From positions 1 through 64,000 of the forward strand of contig NZ_JAGGOF010000044.1 in NCBI RefSeq assembly GCF_018614775.1: a DNA stretch of 64,000 nt, written 5' to 3'. The DNA comes from Pseudomonas fluorescens (lineage in GTDB: Bacteria > Pseudomonadota > Gammaproteobacteria > Pseudomonadales > Pseudomonadaceae). The notes below the pieces were generated by a model. That model searched no databases. It saw nothing but the letters and a program-made list of their open reading frames with translations, and was not told the DNA's origin. Shown here in pieces: positions 16,510 through 25,580 of this stretch; within the stretch, counting starts at the first letter, position 1; each line of letters begins with the position of its first letter. Made by a program: the position numbers and the translations under genes.

Positions 16510-17454
16510 ATGGAAAAGGCAGATCGGTACCTCAGCGCCGGCACCCGGGACAACACTCGAAAAAGCTACCGGGCGGCGATCGAGCACTTCGAGGTCACTT
16601 GGGGCGGATACCTGCCCACGACTGGCGCGGGCGTCGTTCGCTACCTGGCGGAGTACGCCGACAAGCTCTCCGTCAACACCCTGAAGCAGCGCCTGGCCGC
16701 CCTTGCGCAATGGCACATCACCCAGGGCTTCCCTGATCCGACCAAGACGCCTGACGTTCGCCAGATGATCAAAGGCATCAGGGTCGTGCACCCTGCACAA
16801 GTCAAACAGGCCGCCCCGCTGCTGCTGAAGCATCTGGAGCAGGCGGTTACATGGCTTGAAGGGGAAGCTGCAACTGCGCTTGAACGTGGCGATTACAAAT
16901 CCCTGGTTCGACACCGTCGCGCGGTAGCGATGCTCTTGATTGGATTCTGGCGTGGCTTTCGAGGGGATGAGTTGGCCAGGCTGACGGTGGAAAACACCCA
17001 AGCCTCAAGCGGTGAAGGCATTACTTTCTTCCTGCCTTATACCAAGGGTGACCGCCAGCATGAAGGATCGACCTTCCAGACGCCGGCGCTCGCCATGCTC
17101 TGCCCCGTTGAGGCCTACATCAATTGGATAACCGTTGCCGGGATTGCGAAAGGCCCGGTGTTCCAGCGGATTGATCGCTGGGGAAATCTGTCAGGCGAAG
17201 CCATGCAGCCGCATAGCCTGATCCCGGTGCTGCGGCGCATTTTTAAAGAGGCAGGGTTGCCAGCGGACCTGTATAGCACCCACTCGATGCGGCGTGGCTT
17301 TGCGACCTGGGCGTCAGCGAACGGTTGGGATATCAAGGGACTGATGGGGTACGTGGGTTGGAAAGACATGAAGTCCGCGTTGCGCTATGTGGATGCCAGC
17401 GTGTCGTTTGGCGGAATGGCTTTGCGCCCGGCTCTCAGCCTTCGGGGCAGATAG
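16510..17454 (+). CDS. Tyrosine recombinase / site-specific integrase
   Basis: A lambda-integrase-family recombinase of 314 residues from the ATG at 16510 (a longer start at 16471 is possible, but relatives begin near 'EKADRYL'). An N-terminal SAM-like domain ('RDNTRKSYRAAIEHF', 'VNTLKQRLAALAQWH') precedes the catalytic domain. Catalytic residues are visible: Arg151 (FRGDEL), Lys179 (YTKG), His258-x-x-Arg261 (THSMRRG), Trp284 in place of the second His, and nucleophile Tyr293. It is divergent from the KfrA-like gene, a pairing I recall from other Pseudomonas chromosomes. No attachment repeats or cargo genes could be delimited. Confidence 0.88.
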   Translation: MEKADRYLSAGTRDNTRKSYRAAIEHFEVTWGGYLPTTGAGVVRYLAEYADKLSVNTLKQRLAALAQWHITQGFPDPTKTPDVRQMIKGIRVVHPAQVKQAAPLLLKHLEQAVTWLEGEAATALERGDYKSLVRHRRAVAMLLIGFWRGFRGDELARLTVENTQASSGEGITFFLPYTKGDRQHEGSTFQTPALAMLCPVEAYINWITVAGIAKGPVFQRIDRWGNLSGEAMQPHSLIPVLRRIFKEAGLPADLYSTHSMRRGFATWASANGWDIKGLMGYVGWKDMKSALRYVDASVSFGGMALRPALSLRGR

Positions 17455-17971
17455 CCATAGGCCAACCGATGCGCGCTGCACGGATGAGGCTGGCTTTGAC
17501 CACCAAGCGGTGAAATGGGGCAATAACGAAGATATAGGCTCGGCCTAGACGGTTGTGGCACTGGACCACGGTTGAAAAAACGAGTTGACGACCGCCTTCT
17601 GATTCGTCCTCTTCAGAAAATAGGATCGATATCCGGAAATCGAGGTGTTTGTCGTCCTCCCCCAACACGATTTCAGTCTGGCTCTTGCTGTAGACCTTGA
17701 AGATTTGAATCCGATCAGCAAGTGATGCCAAATGCCTGGCTGTCTTGAGACCGAAACAGGCAACGACAGTGTCCCGGACTTGCATGAGCCATCCGACCCA
17801 GGATGGCTGGTGGGCAAGGATAAATCGAGCTAGCAATTCTGGATTGCTGGAGCTGCCCGCCGGGAGTCGGATCGCAAAAGCGTCGGCCAGGTTCATCGAC
17901 TTATAAAGGTGGGTGATGCCGGACCGCAAGGGGACTGGTACGGATGTAATGAGCTCAAATTCTCGGGGCAT
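17435..17971 (-). CDS. DUF2867 family protein
   Basis: A 178-residue protein of the DUF2867 family. The family features are 'ARFILAHQPSWVGWLMQVRDTVVACFGLKTA', seen here as its parts 'WVGWLMQVRD' and 'FGLKTA', and the C-terminal 'VQCHNRLGRAYIFVIAPFHR' with 'LVVKASLIRAAR'. I chose the ATG at 17971 with AGGAGA upstream, rather than the TTG at 17998. Its 3' end overlaps the integrase stop by 20 bases, tail to tail. It follows the DJ-1/PfpI gene by about 20 bases, so the two are an operon. The biochemical role of the family is unknown. Confidence 0.82.
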   Translation of the reverse strand: MPREFELITSVPVPLRSGITHLYKSMNLADAFAIRLPAGSSSNPELLARFILAHQPSWVGWLMQVRDTVVACFGLKTARHLASLADRIQIFKVYSKSQTEIVLGEDDKHLDFRISILFSEEDESEGGRQLVFSTVVQCHNRLGRAYIFVIAPFHRLVVKASLIRAARIGWPMAICPEG

Positions 17972-17991
17972 CGGGGGATCTCTCCTGAGTT

Positions 17992-18654
17992 CTACCAATT
18001 AGAGGACATGCTATGTCGTGCTTCCAGGTGCGTTGGATTGTCGTATAACGCCCCTTGTCGGATACTGAGCCCGATCAAGGCATCAAATAGCTCTTGCTGC
18101 CCGGCTGGCAGAACAGGGAGCAACGTCGCACGGCGCTTGTCGACATCGAACCAGGATTCAACCAACCATCCGACCAGATAGAGCGCCGAAAGGCACCCCC
18201 CAGCGGTTGCAACGTTCCCCTGGCATACGAGAGGCTGGTCCACGGACTCAAGCCCCAGAGCTTGCAAGCTCGATCGTGCATCCGGATGCGTGGTTGCTTG
18301 GCCGCTGAGCAGCCCAAGCCGTTCGAGAATGAACGCTCCGGCGCATATGGAGCCGATTCGCTGGCGTCTGGAGTCAAGCTCAAACGACGGCAGGAAATCT
18401 GGGGCGGCAAGTGCAGCGGGTATCCCTTCCTTGCCACTGACGAACAATACCGCGTCGGCACTGTTGGCCTCGCAAAGTGGGCCGTGCACTGAAACAGGCA
18501 GGCCGTGCGCCGATCGGACGATAGAGCTGGCACCCACTATCCTGACGTGCCAGTCGTCAGTGTTGCGGCCTAAAATGTCCCACATCAGGAATAGGTCGAT
18601 ATCAGTGAATCGGTCGAAAGCAACCAGAACGATTTTCTTCAAGGCGAGCTCCAT
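17992..18654 (-). CDS. DJ-1/PfpI family protein
   Basis: A 220-residue class I glutamine-amidotransferase-like protein of the DJ-1/PfpI superfamily. The nucleophile elbow is 'SICAGAFILERLGLLSG', with Cys in the CAGA position, followed by 'ATTHPDARSSL'. There is no AraC-type DNA-binding domain, so it is not a full GlxA regulator; related proteins are isonitrile hydratases, glyoxalases or chaperones. The ATG at 18654 removes an unlikely 45-residue extension reaching into the divergent promoter. It is followed by the DUF2867 gene and is probably repressed by the divergent TetR protein. Confidence 0.82.
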   Translation of the reverse strand: MELALKKIVLVAFDRFTDIDLFLMWDILGRNTDDWHVRIVGASSIVRSAHGLPVSVHGPLCEANSADAVLFVSGKEGIPAALAAPDFLPSFELDSRRQRIGSICAGAFILERLGLLSGQATTHPDARSSLQALGLESVDQPLVCQGNVATAGGCLSALYLVGWLVESWFDVDKRRATLLPVLPAGQQELFDALIGLSIRQGALYDNPTHLEARHSMSSNW

Positions 18655-18725
18655 GAAAAGTGCTAGCGTGTAGAACGCAACGGCCAGCTTTGGCTGGTTT
18701 TCGCAGCGTATCAATCGGTTGCACG

Positions 18726-18744
18726 CCATACACAGTCTGTATGG
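18726..18744. promoter_or_regulatory. Palindromic operator for the divergent TetR regulator
   Basis: A 19-base near-perfect palindrome with half-sites CCATACA and TGTATGG separated by CAGTC. It lies between the DJ-1/PfpI start (18654) and the TetR start (18770), close to both promoters. Position, size and symmetry are those of a TetR-family operator. Confidence 0.65.
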
Positions 18745-18769
18745 CGCAAAATATGGAGCGAAATAACGG

Positions 18770-19324
18770 GTGGGAAAACTAACTCGCAACCATTGGATCG
18801 CGGCTGGTTTTGAGGCCCTCGACCAGGTAGGACATATTGGCGTTTCGGCCGAGAGTCTAGCGCGCCGATTGAATGTAACTCGCGGATCGTTCTATCACCA
18901 TTTCCGTAATCGCGAAGACTTTGTCCGCACCTTGCTGGCCGCTTGGGAACAAGACTACACGGACCGTATGCTCACCTATGCGGCGCAAGGTCGCAGCGCG
19001 GGTGAAATCTTGAAACGTTACTTGAGTATTGCCACTGAGAAACAACCTGAGCGGGAAGTTTCCATCCGAGCCTGGTCGCTGCACGACCCGTTGGTAGCCG
19101 AATTTCAACAGCGTGTCGACACGAGGCGACTGGATTTCGCCATACGAACGTGCCGCCGCCTGGTCCATATGCCAGGCGAAGCAGAAGTGATTGGTCGGGT
19201 GGCCCATCTGTGCCTGATTGGTGGCCAACAGACTGGGCTGCGGCGTGATACCGCTCGCTTCAACAGTTTCCTGCATCGAGCCTTTTCACTTTTCGAAGGG
19301 GCTCTTCCACCGTGGCGGGCATAA
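18770..19324 (+). CDS. TetR family transcriptional regulator
   Basis: A 184-residue regulator. The N-terminal helix-turn-helix contains 'VSAESLARRLNVTRGSFYHHFRNREDF', whose core 'VTRGSFYHHF' is the TetR recognition helix. The C-terminal domain is helical and carries no recognisable ligand signature. The start is a GTG at 18770. It is divergent from the DJ-1/PfpI-DUF2867 operon across a 19-base palindrome, so it probably represses that operon and itself. Confidence 0.88.
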   Translation: MGKLTRNHWIAAGFEALDQVGHIGVSAESLARRLNVTRGSFYHHFRNREDFVRTLLAAWEQDYTDRMLTYAAQGRSAGEILKRYLSIATEKQPEREVSIRAWSLHDPLVAEFQQRVDTRRLDFAIRTCRRLVHMPGEAEVIGRVAHLCLIGGQQTGLRRDTARFNSFLHRAFSLFEGALPPWRA

Positions 19325-19728
19325 ATCATTAGCTAATTGCGAGCCGCTGCCCTCCGTTCATTCGTTCTCCGCTGGAAAGATACATCCGCCCTCGCGCAGA
19401 AGCGCTTTCACCTCTTTGCCCACTTGTGCGGGACTTGGCTCAACCGGTCAAAGAGCTTCGGGCCTGGACGCACGTAAGATTGTGAATCGTGCTTCTCACT
19501 CCGCGGCGGCTCCCTCCAAGCACCGTCTACTGCCCGACTGCCCCAACAATGCTCGGAGCAAGTTGTTCAGCCATATGCAATTTCCGCATGCGCGGATTTT
19601 CACAGGGGCGGCCCAAGGTTCGGATGCTCGCATGCCAGTTCAGGCCTTGGTTTGGTATGTCGTCCTACGCATTTACATCCTCGCGTCTTGTTGCAGCACT
19701 CAGCGCAATCAACACCGGGATCAAGCCG
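19325..19728. other. Intergenic region with no recognised gene
   Basis: About 400 bases between the TetR gene and the sugar-binding protein gene. Short open frames exist on the + strand but none shows a start with a ribosome binding site or a domain I recognise. It may hold decayed coding DNA. Confidence 0.5.
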
Positions 19729-20649
19729 CTACTCGAACTGCTGGCGATTTTCCGGAGTGATGAGTTTGAAGGGAACCCAAAGCAGTTGCGAGTCCGGTTT
19801 CTCGCCACGGGCCAGGCGCAGCGCGACGTCTACTGAGCCGTTGGCCTGGCCGATGGCGTCCTGGAACACACTGACGGCCATCTTGCCGTCGGCCATCAGT
19901 TTCAAGCCGTCCGGCGTGCCGTCGATGCCGCCGACCCAGTAATCCTTCGGGTTTTTGCCAGCTTTCTCCAGGCCCATGATTGCGCCAATTGCCATTTCGT
20001 CGTTATTGGCGGCGACAATCGAAAAGTCCACGCCCTGCTTGACCCAGTCCACGAGGATGGTCGCCGCCTGGCTGCGTTCCCAGTTGGCGACCTCTTTCTT
20101 GACGATCTTCATGTTGGGGTATTTGGCGACGACCTTTTCCACGTCTTGGGTGCGCAACGCCGACGCTGCGTTGTTCGGGTCGCCGACCAGCACCGCCACG
20201 TTGCCTTTGTAGTTGGCTCGACGGGCCAGCTCTTCCATCTGCAAGGTGCCGGACTCCAGCTCGTCGGAGCCCACGTAGGCGCTCAGCGAAGGCCATTGGC
20301 CGGCTGGCGGATTTCGATTGACGAACACCAGCGGGATTTTCGCGGCATCCGCCAGTCGCATCATTTCCGGGGCACCTTTGTCACTGACCATTGCGACTAT
20401 GATCGCGTCCACCTTGGAACTGATTAAGTTTCGCACCTGACGCATCTGCAACTCGGCATTGTCCTGGCCGTTCTCCATGAAGATGTCGGCTTCCAGTGCA
20501 GTGGCGTGCTTCTGTACGCCATTGCGCAGGATGGTCTGGAAGTTGTCGTCGTATTTGGCCATGGCGACGCCCAGTAGAAGCGGGTCGGCATGGATCAGGG
20601 TACTGACACAAAAACTGGCACTCAGGGCAAGCTTTAACCACTGTTTCAT
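19729..20649 (-). CDS. Sugar ABC-type periplasmic substrate-binding protein, orphan
   Basis: A 306-residue periplasmic binding protein of the ribose/galactose (Peripla_BP_4) type. The signal peptide is 'LKLALSASFCVSTLIHA'. Signature segments include 'DNFQTILRNGVQKHA', 'KVDAIIVAMVSDKG', 'IPLVFVNRNPP' and 'IVAANNDEMAIGAIMGLEKAG', which frame the two-lobed sugar site. The ATG at 20649 has GGAGACC upstream. No ATPase or permease gene is near. It directly follows an MCP gene on the same strand, and the two are likely cotranscribed. The likely role is ligand capture for that chemoreceptor, perhaps sharing a transporter elsewhere. The ligand is unknown (ribose, galactose and inositol types are all possible). 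Confidence 0.88.
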   Translation of the reverse strand: MKQWLKLALSASFCVSTLIHADPLLLGVAMAKYDDNFQTILRNGVQKHATALEADIFMENGQDNAELQMRQVRNLISSKVDAIIVAMVSDKGAPEMMRLADAAKIPLVFVNRNPPAGQWPSLSAYVGSDELESGTLQMEELARRANYKGNVAVLVGDPNNAASALRTQDVEKVVAKYPNMKIVKKEVANWERSQAATILVDWVKQGVDFSIVAANNDEMAIGAIMGLEKAGKNPKDYWVGGIDGTPDGLKLMADGKMAVSVFQDAIGQANGSVDVALRLARGEKPDSQLLWVPFKLITPENRQQFE

Positions 20650-20691
20650 GTTCGGTCTCCTGAGCGTCATACGCTGAAATGATGAAGCAGC

Positions 20692-22653
20692 TCACGCTGT
20701 TCTTTGGCCATGACTGAGAGCCCCTGGCTGCTGCTGGCCGTCTGATCGGCACCGTCTGCGGCCTGCTGGGCCGAGTCGTTGAATCTGGGTGACCATGCGG
20801 CTGGTCTCCTGCACCGTCGAGCTCTGTTCCTCGGTGGCCGCCGCGATCTGGATGTTCATGTCGCGAATCGCGCCTACCGATTCGCCCATCGCCACCAATA
20901 ACTCGTCGGCGCCCGACGCAAGCGTGACGCAGTGGTTGGATTGCACCTGGCTTTCGTTCATCACCTGCACCACCGAGTGAATCTTGCCCTGCATCTGGCC
21001 GATCATCTCCTGAATCTCGCTGGTCGACGACTGAGTGCGACTCGCCAGGGAGCGCACCTCGTCGGCTACCACCGCAAAGCCCCTGCCCTGTTCACCGGCA
21101 CGGGCTGCCTCAATGGCGGCATTGAGGGCCAGCAGGTTGGTTTGCTCGGCAATCGTGCGGATTGCATCGACAATACCGTCGATCTTTTGCCCGTACTTTT
21201 GCAGTTCGTCGGTAACCGCTGCGGCTTTGTTAACCTGGTCTGCCTGCTGGCGGATGTTGCTGATCGTTTCGGCTACCCGTTGCTGCACTTTCTGGTTCAG
21301 GTCGCTGGTTTGATCCACTGCGCTGCGCGTGTCGTTCGCGCGGCGGGCGACTTCTTCCACGGTGCTCTCCATCTCGGTCATGGCCGAGGCCGCAGAATGC
21401 AGACGGTCCTTTTGTTCATCCACGGCCCTTGTGGTCTGTTCACTGACCAAGGCGTTATCGCTGGCGGACTGCGCCAAGGTGTCGGCTGAGCCGATCAGCT
21501 GGCGGAAGGTGGCCTGCAACGACTGAGTCAACTCGTTGAGGTAGCCGCCCAGCTCGCCGAACTCATCCTTGCGGCTGACATTGAAACGTACTCGCATGTC
21601 GCCACCGGTAAGCTGCTTGAGGACTTCGCGGAAGGCTGCCAACGGGCGACGCAGGCTGAAGGCGACCCAGGTGCCGATGATCACGGCGGCCAATACGGCC
21701 AGCACGCAGGCGATCAGTAGCAAACTGAGGCTGGTACTGATGGTGGCATCGGCATCGCTTTTGGCCGCGCTGGCCACTTCAAGAGACTGGCTGCCAAACT
21801 GACCGATCATGTCCAGGGTCGCCTGCAACCGGCTTTCTGCTGCCTGGCGTTGCTGGGCCACTTGTGCGGCGAGCGTTGCCTCCTGTTGGTAGGCGCGGTA
21901 AGTGCCGTCATCACCGGTCATGTCGTTGAGCAAACGATTGACCATCACGCCGACGATGCGGCCCACCCGGGGATCAACAGCCAAAAACGCCTGCATGCGC
22001 GTTTTGATGACTTCGTCCTGCAGGTTAAGCAGGCGCTGCAGGATGGCGATATCCGGCGTGGCGGCATGGGCGGCCAGTCCGTCGTAAGATTTATTGACTT
22101 CCAGAAGCAGCTTCTCCGCTGCGGCAGCATTTTCATCGACGCCGGCGCTGCGTTGGCGTGCGATGTAATCGCGAAGGTAGCCCGTCAATTGCGCCGCCTG
22201 GCTACTGCTGTACCGTTGCAATATCCTGGTTCGAGCCAGTTGTGCCACATGCTGGCGATGGGTGGCCATCAATGCCTGAGCCTGCTCGGCATAGGCCCCG
22301 CTAAGTTGGCGTTGCTGGGTCAGGTTGTCACGCAGAGCCGCACGATCACCTATATAAGCTGGCACGCTTTCGATCAATTGGTTGAAACGCGTCAGGCTGT
22401 CGGTGAAAGGCTGCTTGCCTTCATCTATCTGCTTGGGGTCATTGCTGATCAGAACCGCCAGCAGTGCCTGGTTGGCCCGCAGGATATGCACGTAGAGCTC
22501 GCTGGCGGCGCGGCTCAACGGCGCGGACTGGCCGGTGATGATCGTCAGCCGGTCGCTGATCGAATGAGTGCTCTGATAGCTGATCCCCGCCATGCCGAGC
22601 AGTAGCACCACCAACACAGCAAACCCGCCAATCACCCGCTGGAGAATGGTCAT
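20692..22653 (-). CDS. Methyl-accepting chemotaxis protein, C-terminus frameshifted
   Basis: A 653-residue transmembrane chemoreceptor. TM1 is '[20 protein letters not shown]'. The periplasmic sensor spans about 270 residues, long and all-helical, suggesting an HBM (helical bimodular) domain. TM2 is '[19 protein letters not shown]', then HAMP ('[17 protein letters not shown]') and the cytoplasmic hairpin with the conserved tip '[20 protein letters not shown]'. After 'ETSRMVTQI' the frame is lost: one extra base near 20781-20785 puts the end out of frame. The next frame reads '[20 protein letters not shown]' and ends 'LLHHFSV' at 20667, the normal MCP C-terminus. The tip is intact, so partial function is possible. 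It shares an operon with the sugar-binding protein gene. Confidence 0.87.
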   Translation of the reverse strand: MTILQRVIGGFAVLVVLLLGMAGISYQSTHSISDRLTIITGQSAPLSRAASELYVHILRANQALLAVLISNDPKQIDEGKQPFTDSLTRFNQLIESVPAYIGDRAALRDNLTQQRQLSGAYAEQAQALMATHRQHVAQLARTRILQRYSSSQAAQLTGYLRDYIARQRSAGVDENAAAAEKLLLEVNKSYDGLAAHAATPDIAILQRLLNLQDEVIKTRMQAFLAVDPRVGRIVGVMVNRLLNDMTGDDGTYRAYQQEATLAAQVAQQRQAAESRLQATLDMIGQFGSQSLEVASAAKSDADATISTSLSLLLIACVLAVLAAVIIGTWVAFSLRRPLAAFREVLKQLTGGDMRVRFNVSRKDEFGELGGYLNELTQSLQATFRQLIGSADTLAQSASDNALVSEQTTRAVDEQKDRLHSAASAMTEMESTVEEVARRANDTRSAVDQTSDLNQKVQQRVAETISNIRQQADQVNKAAAVTDELQKYGQKIDGIVDAIRTIAEQTNLLALNAAIEAARAGEQGRGFAVVADEVRSLASRTQSSTSEIQEMIGQMQGKIHSVVQVMNESQVQSNHCVTLASGADELLVAMGESVGAIRDMNIQIAAATEEQSSTVQETSRMVTQIQRLGPAGRRRCRSDGQQQPGALSHGQRTA

Positions 22654-22915
22654 GGCTACCCTCTTTATTTTTTTTGTGGAGTCGATCGAAGGTCGCGTGC
22701 AAACCGCACAACCGGGAAATTTTTGTCTGTCTCAGAAACTATCGGCGTCTGCGGGGACAACTTTAGGCCAACCGGCGCCAGCAAGATACTGGACGAAACC
22801 GATCCTGTCGCTTTGCGTAGCCCTTGGGAAGCTTAGGTTTGAGGCGGCTGTATCTGTTCAGCAAACCACTGCATGGCTAGACTGGCGCTAGCCCAGTCGT
22901 CACGCCGATCAGCCA

Positions 22916-23716
22916 ATGCCTCTCCTTCCACCCGATACCACCGAACAGACAACGCTGACCCTCGAAGTGGTGCTGCGTTACCACATGGCGTGGAAACACC
23001 GCGACTTGGAGGCGATTCTTGCGATTTATCACCCGCACGTGCAGTACAACGATTTTTTCCAGAACCGCAGCATGGGCCTGACCGAGTTGCGCGCTTACAT
23101 CACTGGCACGTTGCCGCGTCATCCCGATGAGTATCTTGAACACAACGACCGTATCCGTGCGGATGGCTGTACCGCCTTCATCCAGTATCAGACGGCTCTG
23201 AAGGGCAGCGGCGAGCGAGTGGTGTTTCGCACCAGTGAAGCAATCACGGTATGTGATGGTCTGATCCTTCGCATAAACGAATACGCCTCACTGGTGCGCG
23301 ACAACGAGCCCCGGACCGGGCGCCACGCTCCCGCCATCAGTAAACTGGGTCTCTCGGCTCGTCAATTGACGTTCATGGCGCGAGACCTGGACGACTATTT
23401 TACCCGCCAGCAGCCATTCCTCGACCCAGACCTGGACCTTGCACGGATTGCCAGCGACACCGGGTACAGTCGCAATCAGCTGTCCTACCTGCTGAACCAG
23501 GTGCTGGGACAAAGCTTCTATCGCTACGTGACCCAGGCGCGGTTGGCCTACCTGCTGGAACGTCTGGTCAATCACGATGAAAACGCGCCCATCGATGCCC
23601 TGGCCGTGAGCGCGGGATTCAATTCCACCTCGGCGTTCTACAAGGCGTTCCGTAGTCATACCGGCTGCACCCCCAAGGCGTGGTTGAAAGCCAATTGCGC
23701 GCGTGCCCGCAGATAA
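22916..23716 (+). CDS. AraC family regulator with N-terminal SnoaL-like domain
   Basis: A 266-residue regulator. Residues about 10-130 form a SnoaL/NTF2-like domain ('VVLRYHMAWKHRDLEAILAIYHPHVQYND'; core 'HMAWKHRDLEAILAIY'), which usually binds a small hydrophobic ligand. Residues about 160-262 are an AraC DNA-binding domain with 'LARIASDTGYSRNQLSYLLN' and 'IDALAVSAGFNSTSAFYKAF'. It is divergent from the MCP operon and lies just before the flavin amine oxidase gene on the same strand, so either could be its target. Confidence 0.88.
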   Translation: MPLLPPDTTEQTTLTLEVVLRYHMAWKHRDLEAILAIYHPHVQYNDFFQNRSMGLTELRAYITGTLPRHPDEYLEHNDRIRADGCTAFIQYQTALKGSGERVVFRTSEAITVCDGLILRINEYASLVRDNEPRTGRHAPAISKLGLSARQLTFMARDLDDYFTRQQPFLDPDLDLARIASDTGYSRNQLSYLLNQVLGQSFYRYVTQARLAYLLERLVNHDENAPIDALAVSAGFNSTSAFYKAFRSHTGCTPKAWLKANCARARR

Positions 23717-23773
23717 CACAGCCCCCCTCGCAGCGCATTAATCTCCGTCGGCAATCAACCGATGGGGCATGTG

Positions 23774-25198
23774 ATGGCTGGCTGGGGTGGAGTGAGTTTG
23801 TGGATGGAGCAACTGGGTGGGGCGCTAATGCCGCGCCCGGCGTTGCATCAGGATCTGCAAGCAGATGTTGTGATTATCGGCGCCGGTTACAGCGGCCTTT
23901 GGACGGCCTATTACCTTAAACAGCAAGCACCGCACCTGAACATCGTCATCGTTGAAGCGCACATTGCCGGCTTCGGCGCCTCGGGCCGCAATGGCGGCTG
24001 GTTGATGGGGAACCTGCTCGGCGAAGACCGGCTCCTGGGCCCCTTACCTGACGCTCAGCGCCACGGCGGCTACCAACTACTGCACGGGATCCCCGACGAG
24101 GTGGCGCGGGTATGCCAGCTCGAAGGCATCGATTGCGAACTGCGTAAAGGCGGCGTGCTGTACTGCGCGGCGCGTTATCCCGAGCAAGAACGGCGCCTGC
24201 GCGAACAACTCGATGCCGCCCGTGCGCAAGGCCTGGATGAAGACGACTACCGCTGGTTGAGCCCTCAGGCCTTGCGCGAACAATTAAATGTCGCCCAGGC
24301 ATACGGCGCCCTGTATTCACCTCACTGCGCGACCATCCAACCTGCACGGTTGGTGCGCGGGCTGGCAGAAGCCGTCGAACGGATGGGTGTACGCATTTTC
24401 GAGCAAAGCGCGGTGCTCGACTGGAAGCCAGGCCAGGTTCGAACCGAGCACGGTCGGGTGAGCGCCGATTGGGTGGTGCCGGCGGTAGAGGGGTATGCCA
24501 GCACCCTGCCCCCGTTGAACAACCATCAACTGGCCGCGCAAAGCCTGATCGTCGCGACTGAGCCGCTCCCGGCCGATGTATGGGCCGAAATCGGCCTGAC
24601 CCGTGGCCAGGCTTTCAGCGAGAACAGCCGACAAGTCACCTACGGTCAGCGCAGCCGAGATGATCGCCTGGTGTTTGGCGCCCGCGGTGGTTATCGCTTT
24701 GGCGGTCGCCTGCGCAGTGACTTCACCCTCACCCAGGCCGAACGAGAACTGCGGCAACACTTGTTTAGCGAACTGTTTCCGATCTTGCGCAATGTGCGCC
24801 TGACTCATGCCTGGGGCGGCAATCTGGGAATTGCTCGGCGCTTTCACCCCCATATGCTCGCCGACCGTCACCAGCGGATCGCATTGGCGGGTGGCTACGG
24901 AGGTGAAGGCGTAGGCGCCAGTAATCTGGGCGGTCGAACCCTGGCGGCGTTGATTCTTGGCCATGACAACGAGCTGATTCGCCAGCCCTGGGTATTGGAT
25001 GATCGTCCCCTGGCCTCGTTGCCACGATGGGAGCCTGAGCCACTGCGCTGGCTGGGTTACAACGCCATTATCCAGAGCTTCGTCCACGAGGATCAGGTAT
25101 TGGCCAACCTCCATGCGCCGCGCTGGCGCCGCCAGATGGCGGCAGGCCTGGCCGGTTGCATGGAACGTCTGATGAAGCACAAGGAACCGTTTGCATGA
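23774..25198 (+). CDS. FAD-dependent amine oxidoreductase (DAO family, PuuB/OrdL-like)
   Basis: A flavoenzyme of about 474 residues of the D-amino-acid-oxidase-like superfamily. The Rossmann motif is 'DVVIIGAGYSGLWTAYYL' (GxGxxG), followed by 'VEAHIAGFGASGRNGGW', the flavin contact loop. Near the C-terminus 'GGYGGEGVGASNLGGRTLA' is the second FAD segment. Relatives oxidise gamma-glutamylputrescine and other amines with release of H2O2 and ammonia or an aldehyde. I prefer the ATG at 23774 (ATGGGG about six bases upstream); 23762 is possible. The gene overlaps the cupin gene by four bases and a polyamine-binding protein gene follows, supporting a polyamine substrate. Confidence 0.85.
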   Translation: MAGWGGVSLWMEQLGGALMPRPALHQDLQADVVIIGAGYSGLWTAYYLKQQAPHLNIVIVEAHIAGFGASGRNGGWLMGNLLGEDRLLGPLPDAQRHGGYQLLHGIPDEVARVCQLEGIDCELRKGGVLYCAARYPEQERRLREQLDAARAQGLDEDDYRWLSPQALREQLNVAQAYGALYSPHCATIQPARLVRGLAEAVERMGVRIFEQSAVLDWKPGQVRTEHGRVSADWVVPAVEGYASTLPPLNNHQLAAQSLIVATEPLPADVWAEIGLTRGQAFSENSRQVTYGQRSRDDRLVFGARGGYRFGGRLRSDFTLTQAERELRQHLFSELFPILRNVRLTHAWGGNLGIARRFHPHMLADRHQRIALAGGYGGEGVGASNLGGRTLAALILGHDNELIRQPWVLDDRPLASLPRWEPEPLRWLGYNAIIQSFVHEDQVLANLHAPRWRRQMAAGLAGCMERLMKHKEPFA

Positions 25199-25536
25199 AG
25201 ATCGATCATTTTCGCGATACCGCCCGTTTGCCGCTCGGTGAGCCGGGCGCTGTGGGTGTACCGCTGGACGAGTCGCTTTCACACGTTGCCACTGCTTGCG
25301 TCGAACGTGACGACGGTGTGGAGGCCGGCGTGTGGGAATGCACTCCCGGGCGCTGGCGACGCCAGATCCTGCAACAGGAGTTCTGCCATTTCATTCAGGG
25401 GCGTTGCACCTTCACCCCTGATGGTGGTGAGGCCCTTCATATCCAGGCCGGCGACGCGTTGATGTTCCCCGCGAACACGACGGGAATCTGGGATGTACAA
25501 GAAACCGTTCGCAAAAGCTACGTACTGATTTTCTGA
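25195..25536 (+). CDS. Cupin domain protein (DUF861 type)
   Basis: A 113-residue single-domain cupin. The family motif is 'GVWECTPGRWRRQILQQEFCHFIQGRCTF' (core 'FCHFIQGRCTFTPDGGE') followed by 'IQAGDALMFPANTTGIWDV'. The start ATG overlaps the stop of the upstream oxidase (ATGA), a sign of translational coupling. The same cupin family accompanies PuuB-like oxidases in other Pseudomonas. Its activity is not known. Confidence 0.85.
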   Translation: MKIDHFRDTARLPLGEPGAVGVPLDESLSHVATACVERDDGVEAGVWECTPGRWRRQILQQEFCHFIQGRCTFTPDGGEALHIQAGDALMFPANTTGIWDVQETVRKSYVLIF

Positions 25537-25580
25537 ACTGCCTTCATCCATAACGCCTGGAACAAAGGTTGAGGTCTCGC

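Noticed and set aside
14272..17454. An element integrated at dif (IMEX-type) between dif and the integrase
   Set aside because: Only one dif-like core was seen, so no flanking repeat defines an inserted element. The integrase may be independent of dif.
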